DNA from: Myxococcus stipitatus DSM 14675
GTDB taxonomy: Bacteria > Myxococcota > Myxococcia > Myxococcales > Myxococcaceae
Length of the DNA: 64,000 nucleotides
Assembly: GCF_000331735.1 (NCBI RefSeq)
Contig: NC_020126.1
Location: 4,030,001-4,094,000 of the forward strand
Direction: 5' to 3'
Shown piece by piece: positions 58,120 through 64,000 of the stretch; positions within the stretch are counted from its first letter, which is position 1; every line of letters begins with the position of its first letter. The translations under genes were made by a program, and so were the position numbers. The notes under the pieces were generated by a model that was not told the origin of the DNA, made no database searches, and saw only the letters and a program-made list of their open reading frames with translations.

Positions 58120-59307
58120 ATGATTCGTTATATCGACGAGCTGCAGCTCACCGGCAAGCGCACCTTCATTCGCGTGGACTTCAACGTCCCGCTGGAGGGG
58201 AGGCGCGTGACGGACGACACCCGCATCCGCGAGGCGCTGCCGACCATCCGGCGGGCGTTGGAGCTCGGAGGGAAGGTCATCCTGGCGTCCCACCTGGGCC
58301 GCCCCAAGGGCGCGGACCCGAAGCTGTCGCTCGAGCCCGTCGCCCAGCGGCTGGCGGAGCTGCTCGGCCCCAAGCACGAGGTCATCCTCGCGGATGACTG
58401 CATCGGGGACGGCGTGAAGAAGCAGGTGAAGGAGCTCAAGGAGGGGCAGGTCGTCGTGCTGGAGAACCTGCGCTTCCACAAGGAGGAGGAGGCCAACGAC
58501 GAGACCTTCTCCCGCGAGCTCGCGGCGCTGGCGGATGTCTACGTCAACGATGCCTTCGGCACCGCGCACCGTGCGCACGCCTCCACCGCGGGCATGGTGC
58601 CCTACGTGAAGGAGAAGGCCGCGGGCCTGCTGATGAAGAAGGAGATCGAGTACCTGGGCGGCGTGCTCAAGACGCCCGAGAAGCCCTTCGTGGCCATCCT
58701 GGGTGGCTCCAAGGTCAGCGACAAGATCAAGGTCATCGAGAGCCTGCTGCCCAAGGTGGACGCGCTCCTGGTGGGCGGCGCCATGGCGTACACGTTCCTC
58801 AAGGCGCAGGGCGTGGAGGTGGGCAAGTCCCGCGTGGAGGAGGACAAGCTGTCGTTGGCCACGCGCCTCATGGATGCGGCGCATCGGCTGAAGACGCCCA
58901 TCGTCCTTCCGGTGGACCACATCGTGGGCACCGAGCTCACGGACAAGAGCCCCGCGCAGGAGACGCCCGACAACGCGGTGCCCAAGGACATGATGGGGTT
59001 GGACATCGGCCCCAAGACGCGCGCGCTCTTCACCCAGCACATCCGCGATGCGCGCACCGTGGTGTGGAACGGGCCCATGGGCCTGTTCGAGGTCGCGAAG
59101 TTCGCCGAGGGCACCCGCTCGGTGGCCACGGCGATGGCGAACAACAAGGAGGCCATCACCGTGATTGGCGGTGGCGACAGCGCGGCCGCCGTGGAGCAGA
59201 TGGGCCTGGCGGACCAGCTGAGCCATGTGTCGACTGGTGGAGGCGCGTCCCTGGAGTTCCTGGAAGGCCGGGAGCTGCCGGGCATCAAGGCGCTGGAAAC
59301 ACGTTAG
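58120..59307 (+). CDS. pgk: Phosphoglycerate kinase
   Basis: 395 residues, the usual length. N-terminal substrate-binding signature RVDFNVPL, DHIVGT, and the ATP-site motif GGGDSAAAV near the C-terminus; the glycine-rich loop GGGASLEFLEG closes the active site. It takes the phosphate from 1,3-bisphosphoglycerate to ADP. It follows gapA by 30 bp and has AGGGGAT eleven bases upstream of its ATG. Same operon as gapA and tpiA. Confidence 0.98.
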   Translation: MIRYIDELQLTGKRTFIRVDFNVPLEGRRVTDDTRIREALPTIRRALELGGKVILASHLGRPKGADPKLSLEPVAQRLAELLGPKHEVILADDCIGDGVKKQVKELKEGQVVVLENLRFHKEEEANDETFSRELAALADVYVNDAFGTAHRAHASTAGMVPYVKEKAAGLLMKKEIEYLGGVLKTPEKPFVAILGGSKVSDKIKVIESLLPKVDALLVGGAMAYTFLKAQGVEVGKSRVEEDKLSLATRLMDAAHRLKTPIVLPVDHIVGTELTDKSPAQETPDNAVPKDMMGLDIGPKTRALFTQHIRDARTVVWNGPMGLFEVAKFAEGTRSVATAMANNKEAITVIGGGDSAAAVEQMGLADQLSHVSTGGGASLEFLEGRELPGIKALETR

Positions 59308-59354
59308 GCTGCGCGCGGTTCGGCAACACCACCACACCTTCGGGGGAGTGACTC

Positions 59355-60128
59355 ATGGCCGCCTCGGCTCGTCGTCGGAAGATCGTCGCCGGCAACTGGA
59401 AGATGAACAAGACGGTGCCGGAGGCGTTGGCACTGGTGCGTGAGCTGCGGGGGCCTCTGTCCTCCGTCGGGGATGTGGTGGAGGTGGTACTGGCGCCTCC
59501 GTTCGTGGCGTTGCAGCCCTTGCACGTGGCGCTGGAGGGGGCTCCCTTCCAGCTCGCGGGGCAGAACTGTCACTGGGAGGCGTCGGGGGCGTTCACCGGA
59601 GAGGTGTCCGCGCCGATGTTGGCGGAGCTGGGGTGTGCCTACGTCATCGTGGGGCACTCGGAGCGCCGGCAGCTCTTCGGTGAGACGGACGAGACGGTGA
59701 ACAAGAAGGCCCGCGCGGTGCGCGACGCGAAGATGACGCCCATCATCTGTGTGGGCGAAACGCTCGTGGAGCGCGAGTCGGACCGGACGCTGGAGGTGGT
59801 GGAGCGCCAGGTCCGGGGGGCGTTGGCGGGCTTCGAGGCGAAGGAAGTGGCCGGCTTCGTCCTGGCGTACGAGCCGGTGTGGGCCATTGGGACGGGGCGC
59901 AACGCCTCGTCGGCGCAGGCCCAGGAGGTCCACGCGGCGATCCGTGGGCTGGTGGGTCGGCTGTACGACGGGGAGACGGCCGGGCGGGTGCGCATCCAGT
60001 ACGGCGGCAGTGTGAAGCCGGACAACGCCGCGGAATTGCTGGGCCAGCCGGACGTCGACGGGGCGCTCGTGGGTGGAGCGAGCCTGAAGGCGGGCGATTT
60101 CGCGGCCATCGTCAAAGCGGCCACGTAG
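59355..60128 (+). CDS. tpiA: Triosephosphate isomerase
   Basis: 257 residues, a TIM barrel. Substrate-binding Lys in VAGNWKMNK, catalytic His in VIVGHSERR, catalytic Glu in [11 protein letters not shown], and the phosphate-binding YGGSVKP near the C-terminus are all in place. It interconverts dihydroxyacetone phosphate and glyceraldehyde 3-phosphate. It is 47 bp after pgk and precedes secG by 88 bp with an inverted repeat between them. The operon order gapA-pgk-tpiA-secG is common in bacteria. Confidence 0.98.
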   Translation: MAASARRRKIVAGNWKMNKTVPEALALVRELRGPLSSVGDVVEVVLAPPFVALQPLHVALEGAPFQLAGQNCHWEASGAFTGEVSAPMLAELGCAYVIVGHSERRQLFGETDETVNKKARAVRDAKMTPIICVGETLVERESDRTLEVVERQVRGALAGFEAKEVAGFVLAYEPVWAIGTGRNASSAQAQEVHAAIRGLVGRLYDGETAGRVRIQYGGSVKPDNAAELLGQPDVDGALVGGASLKAGDFAAIVKAAT

Positions 60129-60157
60129 GGTTGATCCACACTTTTTGGTGCTACCGC

Positions 60158-60183
60158 CGCACTTTATTCTGGAATAAGGTGCG
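60158..60183 (+). other. Near-perfect inverted repeat between tpiA and secG
   Basis: cgcactttattc (60158-60169) and gaataaggtgcg (60172-60183) are complementary but for one T-G pair, with only two bases between. A ccctctttt tract follows. It could be a weak or regulated terminator that lets secG be read at reduced level, or an operator for secG. Confidence 0.6.
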
Positions 60184-60216
60184 CCCTCTTTTCACGGAAC
60201 GTTTGAAAGACCACTC

Positions 60217-60621
60217 ATGCTGACCTTCGTCACGATCATCCACGTCCTCGTGTGCGTGTTCATGATCTTCGTCATCTTGCTGCAGCCGGGTAAGGACGCC
60301 GGCATGGGCTCGGCGCTGGGCGGCGGCGCGGCCACGAGCGCCTTTGGCGGCCGTGGCGCGGTGACGTTCCTGAGCAAGCTCACGGGCGTCTGCGCGGCGA
60401 TGTTCTTCTTCACGTCGCTGGGCCTGTCGATGGTGGGCCTGAAGTCCTCGGTGGCCGAGGGCGGTTCGGTGGCGAAGCCTCCGGCGGCCGCGGCTCCCGC
60501 GGTTCCGGGCGCCGAGCAGTCGACGCCTCCGGCGGCCTCGGGCTCCGAGCAACCTCAGGGTGCGGCTCCGGCCGCACCGGCGGAGGGCCAGCAGGCTCCC
60601 GCGCCGACTCCGGCTCCGTAA
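60217..60621 (+). CDS. secG: Preprotein translocase subunit SecG
   Basis: 134 residues with two membrane helices (about 2-24 and 50-72) and the conserved VILLQPGKDAGMGSALGGG between them, as in SecG. The Ala/Pro-rich cytoplasmic C-terminus (from about 80) is longer than in E. coli. SecG joins SecY and SecE in the translocon and aids SecA-driven export. It follows tpiA in the same direction, as in many bacteria, and precedes tRNA-Leu by 88 bp. Confidence 0.95.
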   Translation: MLTFVTIIHVLVCVFMIFVILLQPGKDAGMGSALGGGAATSAFGGRGAVTFLSKLTGVCAAMFFFTSLGLSMVGLKSSVAEGGSVAKPPAAAAPAVPGAEQSTPPAASGSEQPQGAAPAAPAEGQQAPAPTPAP

Positions 60622-60709
60622 GAGCCCCGTTGTTCAAATCCGGAGCACGCAGCAGTGAGAAACTCGTTGCGTGGTCCGGTGCGGTGATGTAAACGGTCCG
60701 CGCAGCAAC

Positions 60710-60791
60710 GCCCAGGTGGTGGAACTGGTAGACACACCATCTTGAGGGGGTGGCGCCGAAAGGTGTGCGGGTTCGAATCCCGCCCTGGGCA
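60710..60791 (+). tRNA. tRNA-Leu (anticodon GAG)
   Basis: An 82-base tRNA with acceptor stem gcccagg (60710-60716) paired with cctgggc (60784-60790), discriminator a, a type II long variable arm (about gcgccgaaaggtgt), T-loop ttcgaat and anticodon GAG at 60744-60746 in a loop ttgaggg. CCA is not encoded. The large variable arm and leucine identity suit tRNA-Leu reading CUC/CUU. Its 3' end is directly next to the integrase gene, so it is a likely attachment site. A possible promoter lies just upstream (ttgcgt at about 60666-60671, tgtaaa at about 60687-60692). Confidence 0.95.
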
Positions 60792-60800
60792 CAGTCAGAA

Positions 60801-60838
60801 GGCTCGTAATCCTCCGGGGTTACGGGCCTTTTGCTTTT
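60801..60838. terminator. Terminator between tRNA-Leu and the integrase gene
   Basis: ggctcgtaa (60801-60809) and ttacgggcc (60820-60828) form a nine-base stem with one G-T pair, loop tcctccgggg, then ttttgcttttc. It ends the tRNA transcript and lies one base from the convergent integrase stop. Confidence 0.85.
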
Positions 60839-62053
60839 CTAGCTTCCTGTCATTGCCCCTGTATTGCCCCTCTCCAGCATGGGGCCGTCCAAGAGCTTCA
60901 CGGCGTCCTGCTTCACCTGGGGACTGAGATGGGCGTAGCGCATCGTCATTTCGATGGTGGCGTGGCCCATCAGCTCCTGGATGACCTTCATGGGGACGCC
61001 CCTCATGGCGAGGTGGCTTCCGTAGGTGTGGCGCAGGTCGTGCCACCCGATGGTCCCCTTCTGTCGCCTGATGCCCGCCCGCTTCAGCGTGGTGATGAGC
61101 AGGTGGTCCATCATCCCAGGGGTGAGGTGCTCCCCGTTCTCCTGGCAGAAGACGAAGGGGCCCCGGAGGTGCCGGTGTGCCCTGAGTGCCTCCACGACGG
61201 ATTGGGGGAGGTCCACCGTCCGAGTGCTGCCGCTCTTCGGCGTGCCCTCGATGCCTCGCCAGATGGTCCGCTTGACGTGGAGCTTGGCGCGGACGAAATC
61301 GAGGTCCGTCCACTGGAGCCCGATGAGCTCCCCTTGTCGCAGACCCGTCTTGGGCGCTGTCGTCAGGAGGGCTACGTCTTGGGGGGCAGCGGACGCGATG
61401 AGCTGGTCAACCTCGTCGAAGGTGAGGAAGTCGTAATCGGGCTTCGCCACCTTGAAGAGCTTCACGTCTGGGGTGTGGGCCAGGACGTTCTGCGCTTTGG
61501 CGAGGTTGAGGAGCTTGCTTAGTACGGCCAGGGCGTTGTTGATGGTCTTCAGGCTCAAGGTCTTCGACGTGCGGACCTTGCGCCTCCGAAGGGCTCTTGT
61601 GGACGGCGTGTCCGAGTGCCCACTCATCCTCCTGGGCTTCTTCTTCATGGCGGCCTTGAACTCCTCGATTTCGGCTGGGCCGATGGCATCGAGCCTCATC
61701 TCCCCGAAGTACGGGGTGAGGTGGTCGTCCAAAATCTGCCGCTTGCTCACGACACTGGAGTGCTTGTTGTTGTTCTCGGAGTAGGTGAGGAACCGCGCCG
61801 TGAAGTCCTTCAATCTCGGCGCCTTCTTGGCCTCCTCGGTCGTTTCGGGCTCCCTCTCCTTCCTGAAGGTCCCCATCAAGAGGGCGGCGCGGATGTCTCG
61901 TTCGTACTGCTCGGCACCGCGACGGGTGTTGACCGGGCTGTCCTTGCGGACGCGCTCGACTTCCCCGCTCGCGTGCCTGAACTTGATATCCACGAACCAC
62001 ACTTGCTGATTCCTTCCGTCCTTGTCGGTGTACTTCCGCTGTCTCACGCTCAT
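60839..62053 (-). CDS. int: Tyrosine recombinase / phage integrase
   Basis: 404 residues from the ATG at 62053, which overlaps the stop of the upstream excisionase-like gene (ATGA). An N-terminal SAM-like arm-binding region (about 75-165) precedes the catalytic domain with the tetrad Arg239 (TGLRQGEL), His338 and Arg341 (HDLRHTYGSH), a second His in MGHATIEMT and nucleophile Tyr373 (MRYAHL). It inserts and excises the element at the adjacent tRNA-Leu site. Position right beside the tRNA end is what tRNA-targeting integrases show. Confidence 0.95.
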   Translation of the reverse strand: MSVRQRKYTDKDGRNQQVWFVDIKFRHASGEVERVRKDSPVNTRRGAEQYERDIRAALLMGTFRKEREPETTEEAKKAPRLKDFTARFLTYSENNNKHSSVVSKRQILDDHLTPYFGEMRLDAIGPAEIEEFKAAMKKKPRRMSGHSDTPSTRALRRRKVRTSKTLSLKTINNALAVLSKLLNLAKAQNVLAHTPDVKLFKVAKPDYDFLTFDEVDQLIASAAPQDVALLTTAPKTGLRQGELIGLQWTDLDFVRAKLHVKRTIWRGIEGTPKSGSTRTVDLPQSVVEALRAHRHLRGPFVFCQENGEHLTPGMMDHLLITTLKRAGIRRQKGTIGWHDLRHTYGSHLAMRGVPMKVIQELMGHATIEMTMRYAHLSPQVKQDAVKLLDGPMLERGNTGAMTGS

Positions 62054-62277
62054 GAGTGCTTCTCCTTGAGCGCAGGACCGCCTTGACCCACGGGCGAACC
62101 TACCAGGACTGCGCGGAGAATTCGGAGGGTCCTCCCGATGCGGACGACCCCCGGCACCTGTCCGAGCCGAATGGCCTCGTAGAGCGTCTTCCGATTCACG
62201 CGCAGTAACGCTGCGGCCTCGTCCACGGTGAGAAACGAGGGGGTGTCTTCCTGGCTCTGGGGTGTGGTCTCGGTCAT
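62050..62277 (-). CDS. Excisionase-like HTH protein
   Basis: 75 residues of the MerR-like excisionase family: FLTVDEAAALLRVNRKTLYEAIRLGQVPGVVRIGRTLRI, the typical winged-helix signature. These proteins bind attachment-site DNA and direct the integrase to excise, or act as helpers or regulators. The stop overlaps the integrase start by four bases (ATGA), so they are made together. The same domain is also used in DNA-binding control proteins of other elements. Confidence 0.85.
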   Translation of the reverse strand: MTETTPQSQEDTPSFLTVDEAAALLRVNRKTLYEAIRLGQVPGVVRIGRTLRILRAVLVGSPVGQGGPALKEKHS

Positions 62278-62279
62278 GG

Positions 62280-62861
62280 CTATCTCGGGAAGACCTTCCG
62301 GGGCGTGAGGCGACCGAGGGCGTGAAGCCCAATGCCGATGGCGTCCCAGACGTTGTGGTGGAGGGCGGAAGAGGAGGGCAGTTCGACGCGCAGGTGTTCG
62401 GAGGCATCGAGGCGCTGTTTGATGCGCTCGATGAACGCGTCCGCGTCCAGCGTGCCCTTCCAGTCTCGCGGGTGGACAGACCGACGAGTCGCGACGTTGG
62501 GCAGGTAGCCACCGAGCATGCCCACGACGCCCGAGAGCTGGATGAGGTCGTTCTGGTCGCCCTTCTGGTGCGCGGCGGCGTAGACGCGAGGCATCTCGAT
62601 GATGAGCTGGTAGGACTCATCGCCCAGGCGAGGCTGGAGCCATCCGCGAACCGCCAGGGCCATGGAGGCCCACGAGGACGGGGACAGCTCTCCTCCTTGG
62701 GGCTCGGGGTTCTTCGGCAAGCCCGCGGCCAGGAGCGTTGCGCTTCCGCCACCCGGCACATCGAACAAGGCGACACCGCAATGCCGGAGGCCGGGGTCTA
62801 TGGAGACGAGCTTCGCAGCGCGGTGCTCGGAGGGACCTTCAGGACGGGGACATGTGCTCAC
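62280..62861 (-). CDS. RuvC-like Holliday junction resolvase, phage type
   Basis: 193 residues of the RNase H-like fold. Metal-binding acids lie in VSIDPGLRHCGVALFD (Asp), LIIEMPRVY (Glu) and HNVWDAIGIGLHALG (Asp), as in RuvC and the phage resolvase relatives. The separation and order match a RuvC nuclease. The gene lies two bases before the excisionase-like start. Expected role is resolving recombination or replication intermediates of the element. Confidence 0.8.
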   Translation of the reverse strand: MSTCPRPEGPSEHRAAKLVSIDPGLRHCGVALFDVPGGGSATLLAAGLPKNPEPQGGELSPSSWASMALAVRGWLQPRLGDESYQLIIEMPRVYAAAHQKGDQNDLIQLSGVVGMLGGYLPNVATRRSVHPRDWKGTLDADAFIERIKQRLDASEHLRVELPSSSALHHNVWDAIGIGLHALGRLTPRKVFPR

Positions 62862-62894
62862 ACCTCTCCTGATGGGGACACTTTCCGAGACTGG

Positions 62895-64000
62895 TCACGC
62901 CGCCTTCGTGTCGGGCTCCCAGACCACCAGCCGCCCACTGGAGTCGCGCACCGTGGCCGCGTCCTTCGAGAGAACCCGCGACAGGGCAGGCTCGGCTTCG
63001 ATGGCGCCCGCCAGGTCCGGCGTCACTTCTCGCATGGCTTGCCTCATGATTTCGGACATGCGCTCGGCGGAGTCGTGGAGCCGGTTGGGGCAGTCCGCGC
63101 GCAGCTCCGCTACCAACTCGTCATGCACCATGAGGACAAGGCGCGAGCCCCAGAGTGGTGAGCGGCGGTCCGCGTACATCTCCCGCGACACGCGCCAAGT
63201 GGCCAGCTTCGCACCCACGGCACCGAGGCCCTGGAAAGGGGTGTTGAGCCACTGGGTATAGCTGCAACCGCCACGGAGGATGTTGGCGCCCGGAATCATG
63301 GCGTCCACGAGCTGACCGTTGCGCGTAAGGGCACTGGCCTGGCCGAAGAGGGCGCGCTGCTCGGGCCACGCATCCAGCCACCGGTTGCCGTAGTGGCGTG
63401 ACACCTCGACGCACGCGGCGCAGACCATCTTCACCTTGCCCTGGACGCGCACGGGAACGCGCTCCACTCCGCACGTCTCCGCGACCTTGGCCAACAGGCA
63501 GAACCGGACACCGTCCTTGGCGCGTGCCTGGTACGCCATGCCGCCAGCTCCGAGGCCGCCGCCCTTGCCGAAGTTGAAGATTTTGGCGAGCGAGCGGAAG
63601 GCGGTGGCCGTGGGCTCCTTGGCCTTCACGCGCGGCAGGAGGTCTTCGTAGTTCTCCCCCAGGAACGTGGCTGCCGCCGAGGTGTGGACGTCTTCCTTGG
63701 CCAGTAGCGCATCGGCCATCCGCGAGTAGCCCACGTCCCAGATGGCTCGCTGGGCCATGGTGCGCAGCTCGAGGCCGCCGTAGTCCACGGAGCAGAACAC
63801 GTAGCCGGAGCGGGCCTCATGGCACTCACGCACGCCCCCTCGTTGCGGGAGCTGTTGGTAGTCGCTGGAGACGCGTGTCGTGGACACGAGCACGTTGAAG
63901 CGCGGGTTGAGGGGCGTGGTGGTCCCTGCCTCCAGCTTGTCCAGGTAGGTGGAGCGGTACTTGTCCACCTTGCCGGACTTGCCCAGTTCCTCAAGCAGCG
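62895..64000 (-). CDS. Phage-type family A DNA polymerase, C-terminal part (runs off the right edge)
   Basis: About 368 residues are in the window. Family A motifs: motif A FCSVDYGGLELRTMAQ (metal Asp), motif B with R and K (FRSLAKIFNFGKGGGLG), and motif C MVHDELVAE (His-Asp-Glu). The Tyr of the usual FGxxYG in motif B is replaced by Gly (FGKGGGLG), and a segment with Cys (AETCGV, CAACVEV) lies between motifs B and C, like a zinc-binding insertion. The 5' portion and any exonuclease domain are outside. It would replicate the element's DNA. Confidence 0.9.
   Translation of the reverse strand, partial: LLEELGKSGKVDKYRSTYLDKLEAGTTTPLNPRFNVLVSTTRVSSDYQQLPQRGGVRECHEARSGYVFCSVDYGGLELRTMAQRAIWDVGYSRMADALLAKEDVHTSAAATFLGENYEDLLPRVKAKEPTATAFRSLAKIFNFGKGGGLGAGGMAYQARAKDGVRFCLLAKVAETCGVERVPVRVQGKVKMVCAACVEVSRHYGNRWLDAWPEQRALFGQASALTRNGQLVDAMIPGANILRGGCSYTQWLNTPFQGLGAVGAKLATWRVSREMYADRRSPLWGSRLVLMVHDELVAELRADCPNRLHDSAERMSEIMRQAMREVTPDLAGAIEAEPALSRVLSKDAATVRDSSGRLVVWEPDTKAA

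Larger units (their letters stand above)
60792..64000. mobile_element. Prophage or related integrated element at tRNA-Leu, left part only
   Basis: It begins right after the tRNA: a tyrosine integrase, an excisionase-like HTH protein, a RuvC-like resolvase and a family A DNA polymerase, all on the minus strand with tight or overlapping spacing. The right end lies outside the window, and no structural phage genes are visible, so a phage-like plasmid or satellite cannot be excluded. The likely attachment core is the 3' end of the tRNA gene (60755-60791), expected to be repeated at the far end. Confidence 0.8.

Noticed and set aside
56293..59337. 1014-codon minus-strand open frame opposite gapA and pgk
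   Set aside because: Antisense of the glycolytic operon with no motifs.

Overview
The window comes from a very GC-rich genome of a myxobacterium, most likely Myxococcaceae. The evidence is two exported proteins with MYXO-CTERM-like tails (Cys, hydrophobic helix, Arg cluster), a PATAN/DUF4388-type regulator, several sensor kinases, secreted M28 and M36 proteases, frequent GTG starts and strong third-position GC bias. Species cannot be named from sequence alone.

Layout. 1-9.6 kb: the 5' part of polX, a Rieske ferredoxin, a MoaB-like protein with a huge His-rich extension, a secreted M28 aminopeptidase, a TIGR02757 protein, a hybrid histidine kinase coupled to an alpha/beta hydrolase, and a TPR lipoprotein. 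9.6-19.3 kb: a TonB-like protein and a kinase/response-regulator pair (minus strand), a fold-type II PLP protein, and a 1644-residue M36 metalloprotease. 19.3-25 kb: an accessory stretch with a small lipoprotein, a 41-bp direct repeat, an EGF-like gene remnant, genes of less GC-biased composition, a coiled-coil protein, an SLT/LysM/C39-like wall hydrolase and a secreted protein. 25-32 kb: one minus-strand operon (SGNH hydrolase, two hexapeptide acyltransferases, acyl carrier protein, AsnB, a 34-codon micro-ORF, AMP-forming ligase, NAD-synthase-like protein) that looks like an undescribed small biosynthetic cluster. 32-37 kb: an ADOP/MacB-like permease, an unknown protein and an MscS channel with a cyclic-nucleotide-binding domain. 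37-46 kb: holB-holA, a small methyltransferase, an orphan cupin, an NRDE protein, metG, a HEAT-repeat protein and TatD. 46-53 kb: a minus-strand run of an FAD oxidoreductase, a two-helix membrane protein, an RlmI-like methyltransferase, a YhaM-like HD/OB ribonuclease with a repetitive Arg-rich tail, and a MshEN-HD-REC-PATAN regulator. 53-60.6 kb: a conserved small protein, diacylglycerol kinase, a MYXO-CTERM amidase, the glycolytic operon gapA-pgk-tpiA, and secG.

The right end, after tRNA-Leu(GAG) at 60710-60791, is the edge of an integrated phage or related element. It carries a tyrosine integrase, a translationally coupled excisionase-like HTH protein, a RuvC-like resolvase and a family A DNA polymerase that runs off the window. 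The best candidates for new biology are the 25-32 kb ACP/ligase/amidotransferase operon with its duplicated junction, the His-rich MoaB fusion, the domain-rich signalling protein at 45.9-47.8 kb, and the divergent polymerase in the prophage.
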